Part shown: positions 18,531-26,850 of the stretch, piece after piece
How positions within the stretch are numbered: position 1 is the first letter of the stretch
Layout: every line of letters starts with the position of its first letter
Assembly: GCF_000968175.1 (NCBI RefSeq)
Contig: NZ_FO704551.1
Coordinates: 2,480,001 to 2,544,000 of the forward strand
Source: Xenorhabdus poinarii G6
Lineage (GTDB): Bacteria > Pseudomonadota > Gammaproteobacteria > Enterobacterales > Enterobacteriaceae
Reading direction: 5' to 3'
DNA: 64,000 nt
The notes under the pieces: model-generated
What the model saw: the letters and a program-made list of their open reading frames with translations, nothing else
Databases searched by the model: none
Told to the model about the DNA's origin: nothing
Translations under genes and position numbers: made by a program

Positions 18531-18575
18531 CGGAGAACACCCCGCCCGACGGGAAAGGTGTTCCCCGTCTGGGTG
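18531..18575 (-). repeat. Palindromic leader element, copy 4
   Basis: On the minus strand: CACCCAGACGGGGAACACC, TTTCCCGTCGGG, GGGTGTTCTCCG, placed 22 bases before the ArdB-like start at 18509. Nearly identical to copy 6. Confidence 0.65.
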
Positions 18576-18679
18576 ACTGACACATTGGCCAGCATGGATG
18601 AAGCAACCTGCATCACCAGTGCCAACGATATCGGCGGTCAAAGGTACGCAGAGTTTCGTCTTGATTTAACGTCAATAAA

Positions 18680-18729
18680 AAAACACCCGCCCAACTGACG
18701 GGAAGATGTTTTCCGTTCCCCGGTCAGGC
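18680..18729 (-). repeat. Palindromic leader element, copy 5
   Basis: On the minus strand: GCCTGACCGGGGAACGGAAA, ACATCTTCCCGTCAG, GGGCGGGTGTTTTT, about 170 bases upstream of the first ArdB-like start, so that gene has two leader elements in series. Confidence 0.6.
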
Positions 18730-18766
18730 GCTTACAGAGAAAAGGTCAGCATAACAGGCTGACGAA

Positions 18767-19231
18767 TTAATGATGTTTATTATTTTGACGGCCGATAAAA
18801 AACGCACTGACCCCCTCGTCAGAAACATGGGTATCCAGCGCCGTTTTTATCAGTGCGGCCTCCGCGTGTTGCGACGCATGTTTCCGCAATTGTCCGAAGC
18901 GGTGGGCATCCTCATTCGGGGTATCCACGGCGGCAATACGGACAAACACCGCCATCGTCACCGCCAGCCCGAATGCTTCCGCCGAGAGCGTGACATGCAG
19001 TTGCTGGTCAGGCAGCCACACGGGATACGTTTCCCGTTGGGTCGGCACCAGAAAACTTAAGCCTTCTGACACCCGGCGGCTCTCCCAGTGTTCGGGGCGA
19101 TAAACCTGACAAAACATCGAGGCCGTATTGGCCAGTAGAAAGCCAAGAAACAACCGCTCCAGCGGTGTTCTGTCGGGAAAGACGGCTGACAGCGAAAGCG
19201 TATCAAGCAGAATAAACTCATCGTTTGGCAT
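18767..19231 (-). CDS. ArdB/KlcA-family antirestriction protein (copy 2)
   Basis: A 154-residue paralogue of the neighbouring gene: LERLFLGFLLANTASMFCQVY, LVPTQRETYPV, VTLSAEAFGLAVTMAVF and LRKHASQHAEAALIKTAL line up with copy 1. The extra C-terminal tail ends NNKHH. Start at 19231 with AAGGAG 9 bases upstream. Long structured leader upstream (to about 19455). Two divergent copies suggest protection against different restriction systems, or subfunctionalisation. Confidence 0.65.
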   Translation of the reverse strand: MPNDEFILLDTLSLSAVFPDRTPLERLFLGFLLANTASMFCQVYRPEHWESRRVSEGLSFLVPTQRETYPVWLPDQQLHVTLSAEAFGLAVTMAVFVRIAAVDTPNEDAHRFGQLRKHASQHAEAALIKTALDTHVSDEGVSAFFIGRQNNKHH

Positions 19232-19255
19232 CGTGGTGAACTCCTTAAAAAAAGA

Positions 19256-19296
19256 CGGAGAACACCTGCCCGACGGGAAAGGTTCCCCGTCCGGGT
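19256..19296 (-). repeat. Palindromic leader element, copy 6
   Basis: On the minus strand: CACCCGGACGGGGAACC, TTTCCCGTCGGGC, AGGTGTTCTCCGTC, directly before the second ArdB-like gene. CCCGACGGG and its partner arm form the hairpin. Confidence 0.65.
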
Positions 19297-19350
19297 GAAT
19301 GGCCGCAGGGCCATCAATGATTAAGAAACCTTCATCGCCATCAAGACTGA

Positions 19351-19455
19351 CGATATCTGCTTCCAAAGGGGCGCAGATGTACCACACAGGCGTGTACTCC
19401 CTTGCAGGCTACGGGAGTGTTGTTGTCGCTGCCCGAAGGTGATCCTCACAAGCGA
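19351..19455 (-). ncRNA. Structured 5' leader RNA, copy A (three hairpins)
   Basis: Read leftward, three successive hairpins occur: CTCCC/GGGAG with an 11-base loop (19397-19417), ACAC/GTGT (19384-19395) and ATCTGC/GCAGAT (19355-19378). A second copy at 21129-21243 keeps all three. In the middle stem two of the four pairs differ in a compensatory way. This supports a conserved RNA (or DNA) structure in the leader of the second ArdB-like gene. Regulatory role is inferred. Confidence 0.55.
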
Positions 19456-19541
19456 CCGGATCATCAATAAGCCTTATCACGCTAATAAACGGAAATAATA
19501 AGGTCAATGGGTAATTCTTTTTCCGGCAGGGAAAAATAACG

Positions 19542-20459
19542 TTATTCCGTTTCATTATTCTGATAGTAGACCTGCCGGATATAACGCCCGCGCCCATCCC
19601 CGTGCCCCAAGTCCATCGACACCAGCGCCAGCACTTCCCGTTCACTAAAACCCTGTGCTTTGTAATGCGCGCCGGATTGCTGCGCAAAATGGTAACGCAT
19701 ACTGTGCGGCGCTTGCTTACCCTCCAGTCCGGCACATCTGACCACGTAACGGTAACGATCTATCGCCTGATGGATCGTGGGCTTATCAATCAATCTGCCA
19801 CTGCGTCCTGCCTTTGCCCGTTCCGCATAATCAATGGCGTGGTACAACGCGGCGCGGTCGAGGATGACCGTCTGCCTCGGCCGCCCGCCTTTGGTGCCAA
19901 ACACTACCCGCACGGCGGTATGGCCGTTTTCCAGCGCTTTTTTCCAGGTCGCTAAGGATTTATAGGCTTCCACAGCTTCTTTGGTGCGCAGCCCCAGCAT
20001 ATACGCCAGTTGCATCACCGCGGCCACGCCCCGGTCTTTTTGCTCAACCTGCTGAAAAATTTCATTGAATGCTGTCGGTATCAGCGCAGCCTTCATGCCT
20101 TTGCGGCTCGTATTTACAATACCCAGTGCCTGATTGCTCAGGCGAGGATTATCCAGTGCCGCCAGCTTGTGTTTTCCGGCCTGCGCTAAAATGGCTCTCA
20201 ATGCAGACATTTCATTTTGCAGTGTTCGATAATTGATATGGTTGGCCTTACGCCCAGCAATATAGCGCTCAACATATTTCGCTTTAAGGCTGTCCATCTG
20301 CCGGAGCTTAATGCCCTTACTTTTCAAATAATCCAGAAACTGCCGGGCAATTCGCTCACGATCCGCGACCGTGACAAAACTCCCGCCCGCCTGTCGGGCA
20401 TGAGTAATAAATGCTTTTCTGAACAGCTCAACCTTTGAACGTGTCGATTTCTGCGCCAT
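19542..20459 (-). CDS. Integrase_1-type tyrosine recombinase
   Basis: A second recombinase, 305 residues from MAQKSTRSK. It has a SAM-like N-terminal domain and the Integrase_1 catalytic residues: Arg in YMLGLRTKEAVEAY, His-x-x-Arg as HSMRYHFAQQ, and LGHGDGRGRYIRQVYY containing the second His and the Tyr. This family is carried by many ICEs and plasmids but its substrate is unclear. It closes the leftward module; a roughly 1-kb non-coding stretch lies upstream. Confidence 0.85.
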   Translation of the reverse strand: MAQKSTRSKVELFRKAFITHARQAGGSFVTVADRERIARQFLDYLKSKGIKLRQMDSLKAKYVERYIAGRKANHINYRTLQNEMSALRAILAQAGKHKLAALDNPRLSNQALGIVNTSRKGMKAALIPTAFNEIFQQVEQKDRGVAAVMQLAYMLGLRTKEAVEAYKSLATWKKALENGHTAVRVVFGTKGGRPRQTVILDRAALYHAIDYAERAKAGRSGRLIDKPTIHQAIDRYRYVVRCAGLEGKQAPHSMRYHFAQQSGAHYKAQGFSEREVLALVSMDLGHGDGRGRYIRQVYYQNNETE

Positions 20460-21128
20460 CCGCGCCTCTCCTGTCACTTTCCCGCTGTTTTTATTTATTT
20501 TTAACTGTTCCCTGCGTGTCGGTTCAGGTTCACCGTTCCGTGGTGCGTCAGATAATGTGTAGCAGGGCGAGGGAGTGTTGAGTTATTGCAGGAGCTCGCG
20601 GCGTGCTCAGCACGGCGATGACATGCTCCCCGTTCAGTGCCTGATAAGTGTCAGGATGAACGCCTCATTATCTTGACGTAGTGTCATTTCTCCTTTTTTA
20701 CAGTATCAGCCTGTTGCAGGCAGTGGGTTGAAAACCAGACCTGACTCTCGTTCGTTAATCAAACGGAATGTCAGTCAATGGCCTATTTTTCGCGGTTTCA
20801 CTGAGTAATTTGGGGTTAAAATCGGTCGTAAAGCCAGTCCGGACGTGCTCTGGACGTTGGCCGCCTGGCGGCGTCACTTGGTAATCGCGCTGCGTTTACA
20901 CAAGTGACGCCGCGCTGCTGTAGACGCTGAAAATATTGACGTCATCTGATCCTGATGTGCCATCGCTGTACAGGATCTAGAACGTTTATCGTGCGTGACT
21001 TAAAACGTGGGTTAATGTCATACCTCATTCGGATCGAAGCAGAGAAGGTTCTGCCCGTATTGTGTGGTAAGCCGGTTGTTCATAATACCGGATAACTTTC
21101 ATCGCCGGACGGTGAGTTATTTGTCTGA
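20460..21128. other. Long non-coding stretch with a large inverted repeat
   Basis: About 670 bases without a convincing gene. It contains the 13-bp inverted repeat at 20868-20913 and shorter palindromes such as GTCCGGAC (around 20837). It separates the recombinase from an orphan leader copy. Candidate origin of transfer or regulatory region. Confidence 0.45.
20868..20913. repeat. 13-bp perfect inverted repeat, candidate oriT hairpin
   Basis: GCGGCGTCACTTG (20868-20880) and CAAGTGACGCCGC (20901-20913) flank a 20-base spacer. No T run follows on either strand, so it is not a simple terminator. Located in the intergenic part of the DNA-processing module. Confidence 0.5.
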
Positions 21129-21243
21129 CGATATCTGCTTCCAAAAGTGCGCAGATGTACCGCATTGCGATGCTCTCCCTTGCAGGCTACGGGAGTTTTA
21201 TTTCGCCACTCAGAAGAGGTGATCCTTGCAGGCAATGGATCAT
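21129..21243 (-). ncRNA. Structured leader RNA, copy B (orphan)
   Basis: Homologous to copy A over about 110 bases: same CTCCC/GGGAG hairpin (21175-21195), a middle stem GCAT/ATGC (21162-21173) and ATCTGC/GCAGAT (21133-21156). No ArdB-like gene follows it on the minus strand; the next leftward gene is the recombinase at 20459. It may be a duplication relic or a stand-alone RNA. Confidence 0.5.
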
Positions 21244-21552
21244 ACGTAGTTACAGTTAGATACTGTATCGGTTGGGTTAAACGGGGTCAACTTTTTGTTT
21301 GACAATGAGGTTGTGAAGGAAAAAGACATTATTTTCGTGATAAAAATAACTTCAACTCAGCTCATAATCTTGGCAAACTTGTGATTACCTCCCCCTACAT
21401 CCGTCAACCAAATTGAGTAAAATACAGACAGGGTAATTTCATCCATTGGGTATAATGAAACATCAAAAATATTGGGTTAACTCTAGCCCTAAACGCAATG
21501 TTCAACTGATTTATCTTAACTCAGCATCAACAACTTAATTGGAGCAACGACG

Positions 21553-22167
21553 ATGTATATACCCAAAAAAATGGAAATGACTGACCAAAACAGCGTGTCG
21601 ACATTTATTATCAACAACAGCTTTGGAATATTGATCTCCCCTACACTAATAGGCACCCATCTTCCTTTTGTTTTCACCCCTGCGGAAGGAAAGATGGGCG
21701 TATTATATGGGCACGTCGCTAAAGCTAATCAGCACTGGAAAGAATTTGAAGGCCAGCGAGTATTAGTGATTTTTACTGGGCCGCATGCTTATATTTCTCC
21801 AACTTGGTATAAAGCACACCATGCTGTTCCAACTTGGAATTATTCAGCCGTACATTGCTATGGGGTAGTAGAAATTCTGGGACACGAAGAGACAAAATTA
21901 GTCATGGAAACCCTGGTTAATGCCTTTGAACCTAGCCTGATAGAGAACAAAGAACTTATGCCAGACTCTTACCTCAATCAGAAAATGCAAGCGATAGTCG
22001 GGTTCAAAATTTGGATTGACGAAATTCAAGCTAAAGAAAAGCTCGGCCAACATAGAAGTCAAGACGACCAACGTGGTGTTTATACGGCGTTGAAAAACAG
22101 TACAAAAAGCGATAACGTAAAATTGGCTAATTACATGAAAAAGCGTCATATTGGCACTGGCGATTAA
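21553..22167 (+). CDS. PaiB-family FMN-binding protein
   Basis: A 204-residue protein with the PaiB signatures GHVAKANQHW and GPHAYISPTWY and a split-barrel flavin-binding fold. In Bacillus PaiB is a negative regulator of sporulation and protease genes; in other bacteria the role is unknown. Good ribosome site (GGAG 10 bases before ATG). It is convergent with the cargo A operon, whose last gene ends 32 bases away, and may serve as its regulator or be unrelated. Confidence 0.85.
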   Translation: MYIPKKMEMTDQNSVSTFIINNSFGILISPTLIGTHLPFVFTPAEGKMGVLYGHVAKANQHWKEFEGQRVLVIFTGPHAYISPTWYKAHHAVPTWNYSAVHCYGVVEILGHEETKLVMETLVNAFEPSLIENKELMPDSYLNQKMQAIVGFKIWIDEIQAKEKLGQHRSQDDQRGVYTALKNSTKSDNVKLANYMKKRHIGTGD

Positions 22168-22342
22168 GGTATCGCCAGTAGGCCTGTGGCACAGTAAGCT
22201 ATTTCACTCTCATTACTGGACTCAGCAAACACGCCAGCCCTACGCTAATCTGAATGAGTGCACAAACTATAAACAGCAGTTCTATCCCACCGCCCGAAAC
22301 CACATATCCTGAAATAGCCAAGCCGAAAGGTAAACCTAATTT

Positions 22343-23333
22343 AACCCGAATTCCGTTTAAGCCGTCATTGGAAAATCTTCTTCTGAGTAGAAAACTTTCA
22401 GTGACGGTTTCTTCAATTTTAGGCAGTAAGCAATGACACCACCTAAAACGGTCAATAGAAATCCTTTTATACTTCGGTGCCGGGAATGCTCTATTTGAGA
22501 AATGGTTTTTAATTGCCCATTAATTGTTTCAATAATAAAACGCTTTGATAACATTATATTATCCCATTCAGCCAGCACTTGCGCTTTCATGTGACGGCGC
22601 TTTTTTGTCATGAACGTTACACCCGCTTGCGCTAAAGCACCTGCCAGTTCTTGACTAAGATAGCCTTTGTCACCATAAAGAGAACCCGTTAATGCTTTTG
22701 CTAATTCGCGAACCGGTTCCCGATCATCCACATTACCGGCGGTGATTTTGAGTGCCAGAATTTCGCCCTGATGGTTAACAATCAAGTGTAATTTGAAACC
22801 GTAAAACCACCCTATCGAGGTTTTTCCTCGCTGTGCCACCCCCTCAAACACCTTATGGCGGGGAATACGAATGTTATGGCACACGCGTAAACTCGTGGAA
22901 TCAATAAAAGCGATCCCCGTGGGCTTTCCTTTTAACTGAGTCAGATAACTGCACAGCGGCACTAAAACGGAAGGGGAAACACTGACAAAACGGGTATAAC
23001 TGAGCAAAGTTGGAAAATCGTGATGATGATATTTCCAAATATGCTCCAGATAAAAATGTTTAAAATCACGGTAATGCGACATGTGAAAGCGGATCAGGAT
23101 GGTCATCATTTCACTGGGATACATGTGACCTTGCCTGCGGCGTAGACGATGCCCCTTATTAAGACAAAACTGTTCCCATTGAGGAATGAAAAAACGACAA
23201 AAGTCATCGACATCGCAGAAAATTTCAACTAGTTTGTTCATTGCCTGTTCCTTCTTAGAGCGGTTTTTGGTGTGCACCAAAACTTTGCTCTTGGAACAGG
23301 CACTTCGCCAATTTTTTATCCAGAATTCGGGTT
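22343..23333 (-). mobile_element. IS982-family insertion sequence
   Basis: A 991-bp element with terminal inverted repeats AACCCGAATTC(C/T)G, flanked by the 5-bp direct repeat AATTT (22338-22342 and 23334-23338). It encodes one transposase. The perfect target duplication shows a simple, fairly recent insertion into the MFS gene. Confidence 0.92.
22357..23241 (-). CDS. IS982-family transposase
   Basis: A DDE transposase of about 294 residues starting MNKLVEIFCDVDDFCRFF. Key stretches are AFIDSTSLRVC (first Asp), LYGDKGYLSQ (second Asp) and FIIETINGQLK (Glu). Appears intact. The frame to 23280 is an upstream extension. Confidence 0.92.
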   Translation of the reverse strand: MNKLVEIFCDVDDFCRFFIPQWEQFCLNKGHRLRRRQGHMYPSEMMTILIRFHMSHYRDFKHFYLEHIWKYHHHDFPTLLSYTRFVSVSPSVLVPLCSYLTQLKGKPTGIAFIDSTSLRVCHNIRIPRHKVFEGVAQRGKTSIGWFYGFKLHLIVNHQGEILALKITAGNVDDREPVRELAKALTGSLYGDKGYLSQELAGALAQAGVTFMTKKRRHMKAQVLAEWDNIMLSKRFIIETINGQLKTISQIEHSRHRSIKGFLLTVLGGVIAYCLKLKKPSLKVFYSEEDFPMTA

Positions 23334-24990
23334 AATTTAAATATTGTGCCAGTAATACCCATTATTCTTCCTATATTCTCTTTTTTTACACTTTCTTGAC
23401 GGTATGTGTAAACGAGAAGAGCGGTGATTATTTCGAAAAAATTCGCCCAGAAAAAAGCAAACATCAACATGGCAGGGTGGTTAAAAAATAGAATCAACAG
23501 GTAACCAAATACCTCAAGGGTCATAGTGACAACCAACACGAACCCTAAACCAAACCGGCTTCGTAGGTGAACTGTCAATAGAGAACCGAGTATCCCTCCT
23601 ATTCCGCCTGCAGATAGCATATAACCAATGTTAACAGCATTCATGATCAGAACTGTTTTGGCATAATAGATAGCTTGCAACGAAAATACGATTGAGCAAG
23701 TATTTAACACCATGATAGCCAGCGCCATATGATATAGCGGAATATTAGTTTGTAATATCTTCCAGCCTTTAACGATAGACGTTCTTATATTTTCGGGGGG
23801 GTTGAATACCTCTTTTTCATACGGCATTTTGAACAAATAACACCAGGCAATAAACAGAAATAAGGCTATCCATAGAAAAATAATATGGGCGGATGAGAAA
23901 AAAATAATCACACCAGACAGCAAAGGACCAAGTGCCTGGAATAGGCTATTCAGTGAACTCATGCTGGAGATGGCTGCACTTTGTAAATTTTCAGGTAATA
24001 CATGTTTCAGCATTCCCATTCTGGCATTAAGGTAACCAAAGTTAAAAGCCATCATAAAGAAAGCACAAGGGAATAGCACCCACAATGGGTCTGAACTAAA
24101 CTCGATGGCTAACCAGCCAGTCAGCAAACACACAACCTGTCCTACAATCATCCATTGAGACCAGACCCTACGATCCACGCGATCAATCAAAGCTCCAATC
24201 ACCGCTGCCAGAAGAATATAAGGTAGAAATTCTGCAGCACGCATCCAGCCCATGATTTCCGATGAGCGGGTGATATCGTAGATTAATAACGGTAATGCCA
24301 GCTCATAAACTTTTCCCCCTAAATGACAAAAAAGCGCCCCTGAAAATAGCATCCGAAACTGTTTATGTTTCCATATAGCCTTTTCCAAAATGTTTCTCCA
24401 CTACACGGTGGTCTCTGTTTTATATAACCACTAAAGTCTGGTTATCGTATGTCATTTCAGAGCACCATATCTGGGCAGTGCATAACGATTAAGAGGCAGA
24501 CACAAAGTTTGTGTTTGGGTATATTGTTCTAAGCTCCAATACCCGCCCACAGTACCAATACCACTCTGCTTAAAGCCACCAAACGGACAACGAATATCCC
24601 TGATATACGGTGTATTTATACCTATATTGCCCACCTGCATTTTCCGCGCAAAAGACAGTGCTTTTGAATCGCTCGCACTCCACACCGTTCCCGCAAGGCC
24701 AAATTTGGAATCATTAGCTAAAGAGAGAGCATGTTTTTCGTTTTCTGCGATAAAAATGGCTACGACAGGCCCAAAGATCTCTTGTGTAGCGAATGAACTT
24801 TGAGGATGCACCCCGGTTAAAACAGCAGGTTCAATGTAAAATCCCCTAGAACAATCTATAGGTACAATCCCCCCGGTACACAAACTAGCACCTTCTTGCT
24901 GTGCCTGAGTTATGGCCTTTAGGATGTTTTCTCGGTGGCTGACACTAATCATTGGCCCAATTTCGCTGGTTTCATCAAATGGATCACCTA

Positions 24991-25899
24991 TAGCTAAATC
25001 ATATTAATATGACATAATATCTAAAGCTAAGATGACAAAGCATAAAATGAGATGAGCTACAGCTTAGATTTTCGAAAGCGAGTACTGGCATACAAAGACA
25101 AGCATTCGTTGACTTTCGAACAAACGAGTGCCCATTTTGAAATCTCCATGCGTACCTTGTTCCGGTGGTGTAATAAAATAGAACCTTGCATGACCCGCGA
25201 TAAACCCGCCACGAAAATCCCTGATGAGGGACTTATTGCGGATGTCCAAAATTTTCCTGATGACTATCAATGGGAAAGAGCAAAACGTTTAGGTGTCTCA
25301 CAATCGGCTATTCATTACGCTTTGAAACGGCTGCGGATCACCCAGAAAAAAACGCGCCAACACCCTCGCGCTGATCCTCAAGCTCGTCAGGCATTTATCG
25401 AGCGCATCAGCGATTATGAACAGACTGGCAGACCCCTTGTTTATTTGGATGAAAGTGGTTTTGCTCAATCGATGCCACGTAAACATGGATATTCGGAAAA
25501 AGGGTTACGCTGTTTTGGTACGCATGACTGGCAGGCAAAAGGTCGTATCAACGTCATTGGCGCCATTCTCGAAAATACTTTCGTCACCTTAAGCTTATTT
25601 ACCGAGAATATTAATGCCGATGTTTTTTATGCGTGGATGACGCAAGATTTGCTGCCAACGCTTCCACACGGAGCAGTGATAGTGATGGATAATGCGCCTT
25701 TCCATAAACGGAATGACACGACACAAGCGATAGCAGACAGCAGATGTCAACTGGAATGGCTTCCCGCTTATAGTCCGGATTTAAACCCTATAGAACACAA
25801 ATGGGGCGGAGCAAAAGCGATAAGGAGGCAAAAAAGAGGTTCAGTTGATGAGTTGTTTACGGAGCATATTAAATATGTCAGGTTATGTTGATTCTGCTA
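24991..25899 (+). mobile_element. IS630-family insertion sequence
   Basis: A 909-bp element with imperfect inverted ends (TAGCTAAATCATATTAATAT and TAGCAGAATCAACATAACCT, both followed by TGACATA or GACATA), flanked by the TA duplication (24989-24990, 25900-25901) typical of IS630. Inserted in the aldehyde dehydrogenase gene. Confidence 0.9.
25052..25891 (+). CDS. IS630-family transposase
   Basis: 279 residues. An N-terminal helix-turn-helix (FEQTSAHFEISMRTLFRWCN) is followed by the DDE domain: VYLDESGF (Asp), VIVMDNAPFHK (Asp) and YSPDLNPIEHKWG (Glu). Appears intact in one frame. Confidence 0.93.
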   Translation: MSYSLDFRKRVLAYKDKHSLTFEQTSAHFEISMRTLFRWCNKIEPCMTRDKPATKIPDEGLIADVQNFPDDYQWERAKRLGVSQSAIHYALKRLRITQKKTRQHPRADPQARQAFIERISDYEQTGRPLVYLDESGFAQSMPRKHGYSEKGLRCFGTHDWQAKGRINVIGAILENTFVTLSLFTENINADVFYAWMTQDLLPTLPHGAVIVMDNAPFHKRNDTTQAIADSRCQLEWLPAYSPDLNPIEHKWGGAKAIRRQKRGSVDELFTEHIKYVRLC

Positions 25900-26850
25900 T
25901 ACACAAATATTCTGGACTCGCTCAATAAACTGACGGCTAAAAGTTTCGGCGATTGTTTTGTCGACGATGATGCGAGAACCCGCAGTGCACACCTGTCCAT
26001 TGCTGCTGAAAGCAGATACTAACGCACCGTCTAACGCCGCATCAATATCTGCATCGGCTAATACCACCGTAGGAGATTTTCCTCCTAATTCCAGCAACGA
26101 ACGTCGTAATGTGCTCGCCGAGTATCTTAAGACATCTTTTCCAACTTGAGTGCCTCCAACAAAGCATAATAAATCAATATCAGTATGTTGAATAAGGGCT
26201 TCTCCAGTCGGCCGACCAGCTCCATGTACAATATTGACTACACCTTCAGGTAGACCAATTTCTTCAAATATTTGACCAAGTAAAGAAACCGTGACTGGTG
26301 CTAATTCTGAAGGTTTTAAAACCACAGTGTTACCCGCGATCAGTGCAGCCGCTAAGTTAATTGAAGAAACAGATAATGGGCCGTTCCATGGTGTCATGAT
26401 CGCAACAACGCCTACAGGAACATTATGGGTAAAATTAATGTAGGAATCCCCTATTGGAATGGCGCTGCCAAAGAAACGTTTACCCTCTTCAGCAAAAAAG
26501 CGAAAGTGTTCTACTGCACGAGGAAGATGCCCATGTAAACACATTTTTGACAAAAAACCCGTATCTTCACATTCATACTGAGCAAATAGAGACACGTTAT
26601 CTTCTAACACATCTGCAATCATATGCAGATAAGATGCCCTCTCCTCTACCGAGAGTCGTGACCATGAACCCTGCTCATATGCCATTCTGGCAGCATACAC
26701 TGCGGCATCAATATCAGTAGACGACGAAACATTCACTTGGGCAATGCGTTCTTCCGTCGACGGGTTGATGGAAAATAATCTATCCCCACTTGTTGCTTTA
26801 ACATGCTGCCCATTGATAAAGTTGACAATGTCTATCATGATCCCTCTCTC

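Larger units (their letters stand above)
22199..24388 (-). pseudogene. MFS exporter of cargo A, disrupted by an IS982-family element
   Basis: The 5' part (24388 to 23334) encodes an MFS protein with about ten visible membrane segments (MEKAIWKHKQFRMLFSGAL ..., motif-A-like GALIDRVDRRVW). The 3' part (22342 to 22199) encodes the last segment, ending LLSPVMRVK. Removing the insertion and one AAATT duplicate joins them in frame as GTIFKLGLPFGLAISGY. The original protein would have been about 400 residues. It is the last gene of the operon and the likely exporter of the product. Confidence 0.9.
24452..26838 (-). pseudogene. Aldehyde dehydrogenase of cargo A, disrupted by an IS630-family element
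   Basis: The 5' part (26838-25902) has the oxyanion Asn152 in TPWNGP, general base Glu250 in LELGGKSP and nucleophile Cys284 in GQVCTAGSR. The 3' part (24988-24452) has EIFGPVVAIF and CPFGGFKQSGIG. Deleting the insertion and one TA gives VQNICVGDPFDETSEIGP in frame and a normal length of about 491 residues. It starts 12 bases after the aminotransferase stop. Substrate unknown; it would oxidise an aldehyde formed by the operon's other enzymes. Confidence 0.92.
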
